Origin: Phoenix dactylifera
Lineage: Eukaryota; Streptophyta; Magnoliopsida; Arecales; Arecaceae
NCBI RefSeq assembly: GCF_009389715.1
Contig: NW_024067666.1
Span: 1,839,001-1,903,000, forward strand
Reading direction: 5' to 3'
Length of the DNA: 64,000 bases
A program made the translations under genes and the position numbers. Positions 35,360-46,081 of the stretch are shown here, in pieces (positions within the stretch are counted from its first letter, which is position 1; the number at the start of each line of letters is the position of its first letter). The notes beneath the pieces are model-generated. The model made no database searches. It was not told the origin of the DNA and saw nothing but the letters and a program-made list of their open reading frames with translations.

Positions 35360-35433
35360 TCCATTGTCGTCTAGTCCGGTTAGGATACCTGGCTTTCACC
35401 CAGGCGACCCGGGTTCAAATCCCGGCAATGGAA
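35360..35433 (+). tRNA. tRNA-Glu (anticodon UUC)
   Basis: A full cloverleaf is visible. The acceptor stem TCCATTG (35360-35366) pairs with CAATGGA (35426-35432). The anticodon stem CCTGG/CCAGG closes a CTTTCAC loop with TTC at 35395-35397. The T arm is GACCCGGGTTCAAATCCCGG with B box GGTTCAAATCC. It closely resembles plant cytosolic tRNA-Glu, with a paired C-to-T/G-to-A change in the acceptor stem that keeps pairing. There is no intron. A T run at about 35439-35443 suits RNA polymerase III termination. It reads glutamate GAA codons. Confidence 0.93.
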
Positions 35434-35438
35434 ACTCC

Positions 35439-35443
35439 TTTTT
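35439..35443 (+). terminator. Pol III T-run terminator of tRNA-Glu
   Basis: A run of T residues 6 nt after the tRNA discriminator base is the standard RNA polymerase III stop. Confidence 0.75.
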
Positions 35444-35447
35444 GCGT

Positions 35448-35550
35448 TTATTTTGATTTGTTTCGTTTTCTCTTTTCAATTTTGTTTTTGGTCTTGTTCT
35501 TTTCAATTTTGATTTGTTTCGTTTTCTCTTTTCAATTTTGTTTTTTTTTT
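35448..35550. repeat. Duplicated T-rich unit downstream of tRNA-Glu
   Basis: TTGATTTGTTTCGTTTTCTC followed by TTTTCAATTTTG occurs at about 35453 and again at about 35509, a direct repeat of about 32 bp at 56-bp spacing. Confidence 0.85.
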
Positions 35551-36679
35551 CTTCCTTAGGAAAAGTGCCGAATGAACACTTGGTATCCCTGTAGTTATAA
35601 TTTTACGAAAAAAAAAGGTTTACTTCACTTTGCTTATTTGATTTGAGTCAAAAAATATGCTGTTAAATTCCTGTATCCATGGAGGTTCACAATAACATTT
35701 GTGTTGCTTCAATTTTAAATTCTGTATTTAAAAAGAAAAACATGACATATCTTTTCCAAGAAAAGAAGAGAACAGACACCAACCATAATTGATCAAATTA
35801 TCGTGTGCATTTTGTTTTTCCTAAGGGATCTGCTTCTCCCTGGTTGATCCCTTGATTCCTAAATGCCATCCTCTCTCCTGGTTTTCTAAATAACACTCCC
35901 TGATTAATTTTTTTAAAAAAAGCCACAGCAGATTAAGAATAGGAAGCAAATCATTAAAGATTATTTCAGATAACCAATTTTATCCGGATTATTATAAGCG
36001 CCTGAAATAAGAAAGTGCATCAAGCTACGGCTAAGTATACAAGAAGTTGTGCAACCATTGGGTTAACCACTTTCCCATCATTTGTCATTGCATTGAACTA
36101 AATCATCAAGTTTGCACGGTTTTGAATAGGTCAGTCGCTCGTGAGAACAAATTGGATGGTTTATCCACCAAAATTTTTCTTGCAGTTTCAAAATACCAGA
36201 GAAATTTCCTTGGCCAGTTGTACAGATATTGAACACTCCTAAGTAGCTGCACCTGAAAAATAGGTAGTTCACCGCATGATGCCTGCGAACCCCCGAAATC
36301 CAAATGATTTGAAATATACAAACATCTGAGACCGAAATTCATTAGCAAATATTTTGTAACTGAGAACTATGTATTTCAGTTTTCAACATTCTCAAATTGG
36401 TTTTCAACATCGTATCCATCCAAACATTATATAAGTTGGGCATCAACAGCTCTATGCACAGTCCACATAACATTAACAAACCTGCACCTCATGAAAATTT
36501 CACATGTTCAAGTGAACAAAGCATGATTGCCAAAACCCTCAGAAAACAAGTGATTCTAGTTTTTGTATATCAATCTTTTGATCAAAAACCTACAACTATT
36601 CTTATCACAATTCACAAACAATTTGTGCATGCTATTTGTTTGATCCTTGTCTATAAACCTATGAAGATTACATGATATT
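35551..36679. other. Intergenic and likely 3' UTR of the small membrane-protein gene
   Basis: This is AT-rich with no gene recognised. The part next to 36679 should contain the 3' UTR of the minus-strand gene that ends at 36680. Confidence 0.45.
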
Positions 36680-39600
36680 CTAATGCTTCTCTTCCTTGGG
36701 AATGTCTTTCTTCGGAGCTTGCGAATCCAATTCTTTGGGAGCTGTTCGCTCCGCAGACCTGTGAAAAATAAGGGCATTTTAAGAAAAGATAACTAATGTC
36801 CATTAGAATTTGCTAAACTTAGAACCTACATTACATAATATGATGGGCAAGTAGATGCAACATGTTCTAACATGTCTAGAAGTGGAAGATCAACCATGTA
36901 CTCTCAATTTTTTTTTTGGGATGATAGAAACATGTCCTCACAATTGAACATTGAAAACCGAAAGCACAAAAGTCATTATCAGGATTCAAGGAAAGATGAG
37001 GGTATCACTGTTCCTTACCTTCCTCAGAACTATGAGGAGTTCTTCCAGGACCAAGACATCAAGAGAAAAATACAAATGCATTAGCAGATAGCCACTTACA
37101 CACATCCATAACATCAACTGGACTTAATTGAAGGTAGAAATTGCTAACTTTCCTTCCTTGTCATATCAACTAATATCAGACAAAACAGAAGAAACGTTTA
37201 CTAAGTTATATTACATGCAATGGTGGGTTCCCATGAATTCTGCAAGTTTAAAGTTGTGCTGGCTCAAACTGATGAGACAGTTTGGCTTCTACACAATCAT
37301 TCCCCACATCAAAAGCATGCAACTACAAACATGATTTCCCAAAGAAAGACAAAGTCATCAGAAATTTCAGAAACTCAGCCATGAGACCGCTGACACAATC
37401 GGTAGAGATCCACAAATGTAACTAAGAAAGTAGTCAGAGGCAAAAGATTAAAAAGCCTGTCTGTTGTCGCTCCAATTACATAATGGAACCTAGACAGAAA
37501 CACGATTTCTGCTTGGAATCTAGAAAGGATAGAAACATGCGAAGATAACTATTCTAACACCCTGAAAGTGACTAAATCATAACTTTTAACAAGTTGGTGC
37601 AACTAAAAAATCTGACTATAATATTAACTTTATGGTGATCCCTGTATAATGCATAAAGCAAATATTGAACCTGCCACCATTGACAACTTATAATACAGGT
37701 TTTCTTCTACAGAAACTATGGATGTTACTTAAGAACGTAGGCCGCTTTTAGCCTCTTCAACCCCCTCAGCATGTTCTAACAGGTCTAAGTATCTAAACAG
37801 AGTAGTACGAATGTGAGGTGCGTAAATGACAAAAGCCATAATAGAGAAACCTTCTCCCAACAATAGGGAAGCATATACATCCTACTTTACCATTCCTTCA
37901 ATCAAGGGTTACATACTTTTTCAGTACATCTTTCATATTTTTTCTTGCATCCACAAGGATCTTGTGAACATAGAAGTAATGTTGTTACATGCATGGTTAA
38001 CATCAAGCCAAACTCACCTCTAACATCTATGCATTGTCTGAGTATTTATTAAAGTCATAAGCAAGGTTTGCTATACCGGTCGCTGATGGCGCATACTGGC
38101 CGTACCGGTCGGTAACGGTGCGTATTGACCATACCATACCGTTACTGAACCAATACGCGGTACGAGGGGGTACTGACACTCGGTACGCTGAACCGAATAC
38201 CATATGGGGCATACTGATACTATAATAGAATGGTGCAGTACAGGATCCAGTATTGAGATGGCCAAACCTTAGGCATAGGATTCAGTATTAGAGCCAGGCC
38301 CACGTTTGGAGTTCAAGTCACTAAGGGGCAATCTGTGGAAAGGGCCAGGGGAGGGGTTGGGCAATGAGTAAGGCCACTTGTGGAACAGGCTACCAACCGA
38401 CTAGATTACAGCCACCATAAGGAAAGGCCATTTGGTTGTCCTAGAGTGAAAACCATCACATGGAAAGAGCTAACTAGACTAGAGCAAAACCTGCCACAAA
38501 GTGGGCTCCCAAGAACATCAGCTGTGAAGTGTGGTAGTTTGTTGAGTACCTGGTTAAGACCTAAATCTAATGCACCTCTAATGCTTGGGCATTTTTGGCA
38601 CATCAGTTAGGGTCATAAAAAATGTTTTCGCAGAAGCCCACATAACAGAACAACTTATGTTGATACACGTTTCATTTTCCCCCAAAAAAATATCAAAGAA
38701 TATGTCCTGGAATGGATTGTAAGCACCAGAAATATGCACTTAAAAAATTACTTGAGAAGGTTCCCAAAGTGGGCTTGCACCCTTAATCAGTAATGTAAAG
38801 CTTGAATCAACGCATAAAGTTCCAACTTGATGGGTATGATACTCTTAACATTCAACTTGCTATCAAAGTAGGCAACTGCATGTTGTTTTTTATGAAATTA
38901 GGAGTAATTCATGCACATAAGATATTATATGCTGTCTAAATCACCTTACTCACTAGCATATAAGTGTTTAAATCATCTTCGCTCTTCTTTTTAGAAGCAC
39001 TAATTGCCACATCTTTCAAATTTGGAACAGAAAGAAAACAAATAAACAAAGATGCAAAAACAAAACACTAGGAGTTCCTAAATTTTTAAGTCTGTAACTT
39101 GAAGTGAACTCTCAATAAAACCTAAGAACAAGAAGATCATAGAAGAACATATTACCCAAGCCATGACTTGAAACGCTGGCCAAATCACAGTCTGAAGGGC
39201 ATGACCAAGTAACTTACCTTAAGTCTCTAAAAACACTTCTCAGTCATTTTTAGGTCAGTTATAGCTATAGCTGCTCCTCAAGCTCATCTTCAAGGGAACA
39301 GTAAAACCCAGCATCACGTCAAGCTTATTATTCATGTGAGGTACTAGAAAATGATACTTATTCCTTTCCAAAAGAAATTATTACGAGTAGGACTTTCCAC
39401 ATGCTGGATGGGGGAACAAAAATTAAGTGGTAAGTGCATCTAATAAATTAATGCAACCTAAAAAACTGAAGAAAAAAGGATGATATCATTTCATCTCACT
39501 ATGTACATTGGATCTAAGATTTCTTGTAAAGCATGAGACTTTAGTTATAATCCTCATCAATTTGATACATGAATTGATAGTGCTTGCTGAGCCATTCTCT

Positions 39601-42600
39601 GCACAGCTAAAGTATCATGCCATTTTGTCAAAGAACAATCAACTGCTTGAGCAATATCCTCTTAATCTAATGGTAGAAACTTCTCCTAATCTACTATTAC
39701 CCAACGCCCTCTTAGTTGAATAGTTGTTTGAGTCTATATATCAAATTTTCCCCACATCACTATACACAAGTTTGACATCTTGCAAAGCATACCCATTTCC
39801 ACCATCATGTCATGCAACTTGTAATTATTTCCAAAGATTGTAATCCTTTACATCTAATTCTGTCCGGAATGGAACGTGATTCTTGTTTTGCAGCGAAGCC
39901 AGAACATCGATATACAGATTCTTTGTGATGTCAATGATATGACCATGCTCCTTGTCCCCTACATTCTCACAAATGAGATAAACATTGTCAAGAACGGACC
40001 TTTAATGCTTGGTGGCTCAATGATGCACTCTGCCCCTTACTGGAGTGTTCCAGTGGCAGTGTGAACAGAATCACCTTAACCTTTTTCTATTACTCTCCAT
40101 TATACCCTTGTTGACGTTATTTTCAATATACTTACTCGTAGCTTTGCTTATTTGATACCTGTTAATATTAAAAGCAGCAGCACAATTTTTAGTTCTATAA
40201 TTGGACCATTCAAAAATTTCTATTTTGCAGAACTTATATTAGCATCTCGCATCAGTTTGCGCCATGCATCTTAGAAGCTTATGCCACTAAGAACAACAAC
40301 TTAAATATTCGAACTGAGCTTTAATATCAACAAATAAATATCACATATCAACAGCAGATGCACATATAAGTTTAAAGGAACTAGATAGAGTGCTTATAAT
40401 GATTAAACTAAGGGCACACTCAAAGAGGAAATAAGTCGGAATTTCAGTGCAAAGGATTTCTTTCTGGCATACAGAACTTTCTCATGATAATTTATGATGG
40501 TTTTCAAAGAAATAATAAAAAAGAAAAATGATGGGCTGATGACCATACGGTGATAATGTTCATGTCAATTATTTTATAACTTAGCTCTCCCAACATGTAC
40601 TAACTAGTAATAATGGGATAGAAACTTATAGTATATTTCACGACACTCTAAGAACTTAATTATCATGGAGGCATGTAAGCACATCAACTAGCATATGTTA
40701 GTACCTGAGTATGGCATTTAATTCGCTCTTTTCTTTCTTATTCTTAATAAATAGTTGATACAGCTTGAAATTTACTGTGGGCAGCAGTGATAGGGTTAGG
40801 TGCCTTGGATGTGCCCTAAATAGGCTGTTCAGTTTTTATTGGACCACTCTCTACCAACTGCTTGGCCTATGAAGGAAAGGATGGTGATGAAGGCCCAACC
40901 TTGCAGTTTGCCCATGAAGGCACAAAAATCTGGTTGCAAGCAAAATCGTCTTATTGTCGATATGTTCGGCCAAGATAAAAAATCTAAGGATATTTGCTCC
41001 ATGTTAAAATTCTTTTACAAATGTATTTAATTTTGTTGGCACTGTGTTCATAAGTAGTGATGATGAATGCAGTGTGAGACAGAGAGCATAACCTGAAAGC
41101 CTCAGTGAATCACCATGCCCTGAGATACTAGCTATTAAGGGATGTGGTTTATTTCAGGGTGCTGTGGTTCATTAAGGCTGTTGGTTATACTCCACATCTC
41201 ATGTGGCATGCTTCACTTTACCTGCAAACAGCAAGGTAAAGCTCTTCTCTCAATGTTTTAAAACGAAGGGGAAAACAAAAGAGAAAATAAAGAGCCCTAA
41301 AGAACAGCACACCAGGCAAAACGATTCTATACATCCATAAATCATAACTTTCATTCACTTTCCAATATCATTTATAACAAAGTTAAAAATAAAGCAAAAG
41401 ATTGTTAATCAAACCACTACTTCAACAGAATTTTGAAAAAAGATAACAACAATAACCAAAATAGCAATCGGGATATGAAGCTAAACCATGCAATCTAACC
41501 TTTCCACCTTCACAGCTGGAGGGTCAGCAGCAACATAAGTAACGCTGTTTGTGGTAGGTGAGCCTCTAGTAGATGACTCACGCAGGAGCTGGTTTACTCT
41601 CTGCACCACAGCCTCCCTGAACTCTTTTCTGAAGAACATAGTCTTCCTCAATTCCAACAGCAACTTTTGACACCTCTCACAAAGATCCACATCCTGGAGA
41701 TGAAACTCGTGCAAGGTTTCTTTCTGATGGAAATCTTGAGAACCATCTAAGCCTTACCTATTCGCGCCATACGAAGGACAGCCAGCAGGAAGGCAGTCCT
41801 CAGCCACATTTATAGAAGGATTGCTTCTATCTTCTTGGTTTTAGATTTTTTGGTGGTCATGCTAGGGTTTCTCCTTGACATTGAGAAATGAAGGGGCATA
41901 TGACTTATGGGAGAGAGTGCAACAAGTGGAGGAAAAAAAGAGAGAGAGAATGTTGAAGTTGGGGAGATTAAAGAGGGAATCTGGTCATTTTGAATTGAAG
42001 ATAGACTTGGTGAAGGTCATACATGGAGCCATCTCCTTCTAAATTTCCAATTATTGATAGTGGTAAACAAGGAAGGTAGTATAGTTCTAGATTATGGTAT
42101 TAGTGGTGGTCAACCTAGAAACCAGACCAAACAAGCCTTAAATGCAAATTCCACACCAGATTTCTCATGTGAAGCAGCTTATCTTCCATTAATTAGCATT
42201 TAGAAATCTGTGCAGAGGATGGCTGGTGCAAGTTGGTTGATGTGCCCAATGCTGGAGCATGGTAAATGGATAAGCAAGCATGGAAGTCTCCTACATAGCC
42301 ATGCACCTAAAACATACCCACTTGGGTCAAATGAAAGTTCCTTTTGTAAATCTACTTCCTTTCATTTATTTTCCCCTTTCTTTTGGATATAAACACTATT
42401 CCTTTAGAGATATACAAACATGTTTGCATATACATATGGAACTACTTACCTTAGTTGATTTTGGAGTATTTTTTATGGAACACATTTCTTGTTAAGAAAT
42501 TGCATGACTCTACAAATTTGCAACTTGATGTTCTTTTTATAGTAATTAAGCATTAAAGACTGGAAACAAAATGTTCCTTAGCAAACCCTAGGCACCCAGC

Positions 42601-44397
42601 CATGCAACTAGAAGTAACAACTTCACACACAATGATCGAAAATCCAATACATCGTAACAAGATTCAAACCCATAGAGTTATCCAATGACAAAATATAAAT
42701 GATTCCTTCACCTAGAATCTGGTGCTGCCCATCAATTATTATCTCTACCTACTTAATCAAAAACCTTATGGGCTGTAAATTCATTAACAAAGAGGATTTT
42801 TCTTTGCATTATCAATATTCTAAAAAAGGTGAAATGTTTTAAAATTAACTCGCCAAAAAAAAAAAATAAATATCAATAATGATTTAACAATTACATGTGC
42901 AAGAACACAATTTTTCTCGCCAAACATATAATTTTTCCATTATAGTCTCACAATCTACATCCTCATGAACCACAACCTTCTTTAAAATTCTGATCAGCCC
43001 TAGGGTTAGGTCAAAATAAAAGAGGGGACAGAGTTTGTTTAGAAGGAACTATTATGGTTTAAAAAGGAATTCTGGACATTGTAGAGGATGAGGAAAAAGA
43101 GAAGGAGGAGCAGAGAGCAGGGAACTAAAATTTCATAGAAGAAGAAATCCTTTTTCTTTATTCAATCTCCAGAACTGCATTACATAGATCCAAGACCCCT
43201 ATTTAGCAATAGAAAAGCCGCTGACTCAGATTTTTAGACTTCCTAATGTACCCATATAAGGAACTGGTTACTGTTCCCAATATAGGATTATGAACATTAA
43301 CAGAAGCAATACCACTGCACTACCATGCCTTATTAAGCCCTTAAATAGAGATCTTTTAGACTCAACCCTTCATTAAATAGATTAAACATCCTGAAATCAC
43401 TAAGTAAAATAAAACAAAACAACATAATAGACTAAAACTAAACCTACTAGCTATTGCAATTATCCATGGCCCTTTGATGCAACAAATTTTCAACAATATG
43501 AAAAGCTCAAAATTATTTACATGTTCTTTTTGTTGGGTCATCATCCACAAACTTAAATGAATTTTAGCATATATACAGATGCTCATTTTCCACCAATCAA
43601 ACAAGAAAGATTTAATCTTTTATTGCAAGAGAAAATAAGACAGGAACAATGGTAATCAAGGGTGTAATATCTGGATGTGATCAATAAAATAAACACAGAA
43701 ATGATCGGAGTTGATGAATACATGTCCCTTGATAGTAACAAGGATGTACAAAACCAAATAAAATTGATGAAAAGTATTTGTGAATTATAGTTCCACTGTT
43801 ATAATAAAACACTTAATCGGAAGCTGCCACATTTAACTCTATGAAAAACAAAGATAGATAAAGAAAAGCTGTCGCTCAAGAAAGCGCATCACTGACCCAC
43901 GCAGTTTGAGAAGAAACTGAATCACTTACCATCAGAAAGCTAACGATTAAAGCAACTCCACAACTTCGAAATTTAAAAAAATAATAATTTTAAAATGAAC
44001 CATAAAACATTTGTGACAATAACTAACAGATTACTAATAATAATCTCAAGAAAGCAATCGAATCCATCCAACTAATTTCTCGAACGACTGAAGCAATTGT
44101 AGCAACCAATTTGAATTGCATAAAATTTAAGTTTTAAGTCATTTGGTTAACTAAAATCTCAGAGCGAAACACATTCTCAGCTACGAATTGATGCGACGAA
44201 AGGAAGCAAAGTTCGAATTCGAAGCAGAAAGGGATTTTGCTTTACTTGGCGGCAGAGGTGGATTCCTCCTCGAGCCACTGGCGGATTTGGCGGACGTTGC
44301 GGCGGAAGATGGTGGCGGACTGCTTGACGTCGCTGCGGAGGAGGAGGACGGCGGCGCTGACGCCGACCACCGTCAGGATGAAGTTGGTCAGGGCCAT
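36680..44397 (-). CDS. Conserved small single-pass membrane protein, two exons (76 aa)
   Basis: Exon 1 (44397-44246, 152 nt) encodes MALTNFILTVVGVSAAVLLL, a hydrophobic N-terminal segment, then RSDVKQSATIFRRNVRQIRQ and WLEEESTSAA. Exon 2 (36758-36680, 79 nt) encodes SAERTAPKELDSQAPKKDIP and then KEEKH. The donor is AA|GTAAAG at 44245, and the acceptor CAG ends at 36759. Phase 2 joins exactly to form one lysine codon and gives 76 residues. The type, a short membrane helix followed by a charged amphipathic helix and a Lys/Glu tail, agrees with small uncharacterised plant proteins I have seen, but the function is unknown. The stop TAA at 44244-44242 overlaps the donor, so unspliced RNA would give a 51-residue form. 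The 7.5-kb intron is unusually large for so small a gene. Confidence 0.72.
38060..38240. repeat. TACCGGTCGGTA-type dispersed repeat
   Basis: This is dense in TACCGGTCG, GTACCGGTCGG, CATACCATACCG and CGGTACG phrases. A related stretch occurs at 51520-51600 in the S9 gene intron (GGTACCGGGCATCGTATCGG). It is a dispersed family with no visible ends. Confidence 0.6.
39893..40063 (+). other. Exon-like open stretch after a strong acceptor, unrecognised
   Basis: TTCTTGTTTTGCAG (39879-39892) is a good splice acceptor. It is followed by 57 open codons to a TGA stop, beginning RSQNIDIQILCDVNDMTMLL and including IVKNGPLMLGGSMMHSAPYW. The opposite strand has stops in the matching frame. No partner exon was found and I do not know the family. 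It lies inside the intron of the minus-strand gene. Confidence 0.25.
41481..41880 (-). pseudogene. Gene- or repeat-derived fragment with CERCQKLLLELRK frame
   Basis: The minus-strand frame (41481-41714, extendable upstream to about 41748 without a stop) encodes LHEFHLQDVDLCERCQKLLL, then ELRKTMFFRKEFREAVVQRV and a tail ending VKVERLDCMV. It looks like real coding sequence: charged, helical, with one CxxC. The frame has no ATG at its start. A diverged relative lies at 45066-45350 (KKTLHEINLRIIELELQLHN), with neighbouring noncoding DNA also similar. It is therefore probably a duplicated exon or part of a repeat. Function unknown. Confidence 0.4.
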
Positions 44398-45065
44398 CGC
44401 TCTCAAAAGAAAACCCTAGAAAATACCCTAGGCAGCCCTCACTCTTCAAAGCACTCTTCGGAGCAAAGAGGACTTGAGGAAAATATGGGAACGGAGCATG
44501 GGGGAGAGCTGTAAGCGGGTCAGGCAGACCGGTTCGGATCCTCAACCACCCCGATTTGGGCTGAATCCGTACCCAAAATCTCGACCAGAAAATACTGAGT
44601 GAACCATGCACTCCTCCGTGCTGTGATACTATTTCTCACAACTCAAATCCTCAACCCAAAAAATTAGCTAAATAATATTTTTTAAATTTCTTAATTCTGT
44701 ATAAATATCTAAAATTTTTATGACAAATAATCGATGTGAGACTAAACACACGTCCACATAGGTTCTCACAGACTCCATCCTGAATTTTATTCCATGACTT
44801 CTTTTATTTATTTCTAAACCATCTGCTATCTTGCTATCTCTTCTCAAAAAAAATCGCTTGATATTTTTTGTTTTAAAGCCATACTTTCTGAAACTCCAGC
44901 GCCTTTCTCTATCAGATCTTGTCATGTGCACAGAATTTTGGTGTATATTTGTTGAAACAAGACCCATCAATGTCATCGGAAGTGCTGTAAGCCCCGGTCT
45001 CTTGCAGCCCCTTCAGATTGACATTGTTTTATTGATGTCCAAGCCCCGGTCTCCCCTTTTCCATC
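44398..45065. other. 5' region of the small membrane-protein gene and intergenic DNA
   Basis: Just upstream of the minus-strand start at 44397 is GCTCTCAAAAGAAAACCCTAG, containing the AAACCCTA telobox common in leaders of plant housekeeping genes. Beyond about 44600 the sequence is AT-rich and nothing is recognised. Confidence 0.45.
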
Positions 45066-45350
45066 TTAAGAAACTCTAATAATTTTATCCTTCCTTTCAG
45101 CTTCAAGCTTATTATGCAGTTGAAGTTCTAGCTCTATAATCCGGAGATTGATCTCATGCAAAGTTTTTTTCATGCAAGGTTGTCTTCTGATACAGATCCC
45201 AGATAACATTCCAGCCTTGTCCATTTGCACTTGATGATGGATTACCACTCAGAATATGGGCTTCAGTCGCACCTGCAGAAGGATTGCCTTCCGTCTTCGT
45301 GGTTTTGGATTTTGGTGGCCTATGCTAGGGTTCCCAAGGATGCGCCACTG
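45066..45350 (-). pseudogene. Diverged relative of the 41.5-kb fragment
   Basis: Plus-strand GAAGGATTGCCTTCCGTCTT and the following TTGGATTTTGGTGG and ATGCTAGGGTT match blocks at 41813-41872. The minus-strand frame keeps a KKTLHE start like KETLHE there. It shows clear divergence and different stops. Confidence 0.45.
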
Positions 45351-46081
45351 TCTGTAGTGCTTATAGGAGAGATTGTGCAGCTTGATCGAGGCCACATATG
45401 GAAGCATCATTTTGTAACTTTCTTGCATTGGTTTGAGTAAGTCAAGTAACAAATTTTTTTGTTAAGCCGAATAAATTAAATAATGTGAGTATAGGTACAT
45501 TTATAAAAATTAGAAAATAAAATATTTAAAATTTGAGATGGAAGATGTGCTGAAGAATTCCAAAATATAGTTTTAGTATGATTAGCCGCATAGCTTGCTA
45601 TCTGGTATGTAGCAATATTACCTTTTTCGCTTAAATATGTGAAATCTTAATAGAGAGCAGGATATGCATCATCTGCCAGCGATCATGTAAGAGTGAATGG
45701 AGTTTGACATCTACAAAAGATGGATCCAAAAGATATGTAAACTATCAAAGAATCCTCCTCTAAATAAATATGAGAAGCATTCGACCTCTACACAGTATAA
45801 GTCAAGTAATATTTTTCAAAGATATGTATTCATGTTTGTCAATTAGCACCTAGGTCAAACAATCTCTAAGCGTATAGTTCTGCACTAGAATTCTTTTGCC
45901 CGCCATCCTTTCTACTACCCGTCAACACCTAAAATCCTACATACTAGATAAATAGGGTGTGGAGATTTGTACATGTGATACTAGAGGTAAAGATGAAACC
46001 CTCTTGCATGATCTCTACTTATTAGTTTTTAAAATCTGGTTAATCAGACAGCCTAAACTTGAATGTGCCCATTTATTGACC
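45351..46081. other. Intergenic, nothing recognised
   Basis: AT-rich with no supported gene or element. Confidence 0.45.

Larger units (their letters stand above)
36759..44245 (-). other. 7.5-kb intron of the small membrane-protein gene
   Basis: This is AT-rich, GT-AG bounded in the proposed model. It contains a TACCGG-rich repeat (38060-38240), a possible exon-like open stretch at 39893-40063 and a repeat-related frame at 41481-41880. No further exon of the host gene is needed for the frame, but untranslated or alternative exons cannot be excluded. Confidence 0.6.

Noticed and set aside
44177-44611. 144-residue minus-strand frame overlapping exon 1 of the small membrane-protein gene
   Set aside because: It reads the exon in a different frame, giving an Arg/Pro-rich product. 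The ATG at 44397 gives a membrane helix, a good donor and an in-frame second exon.
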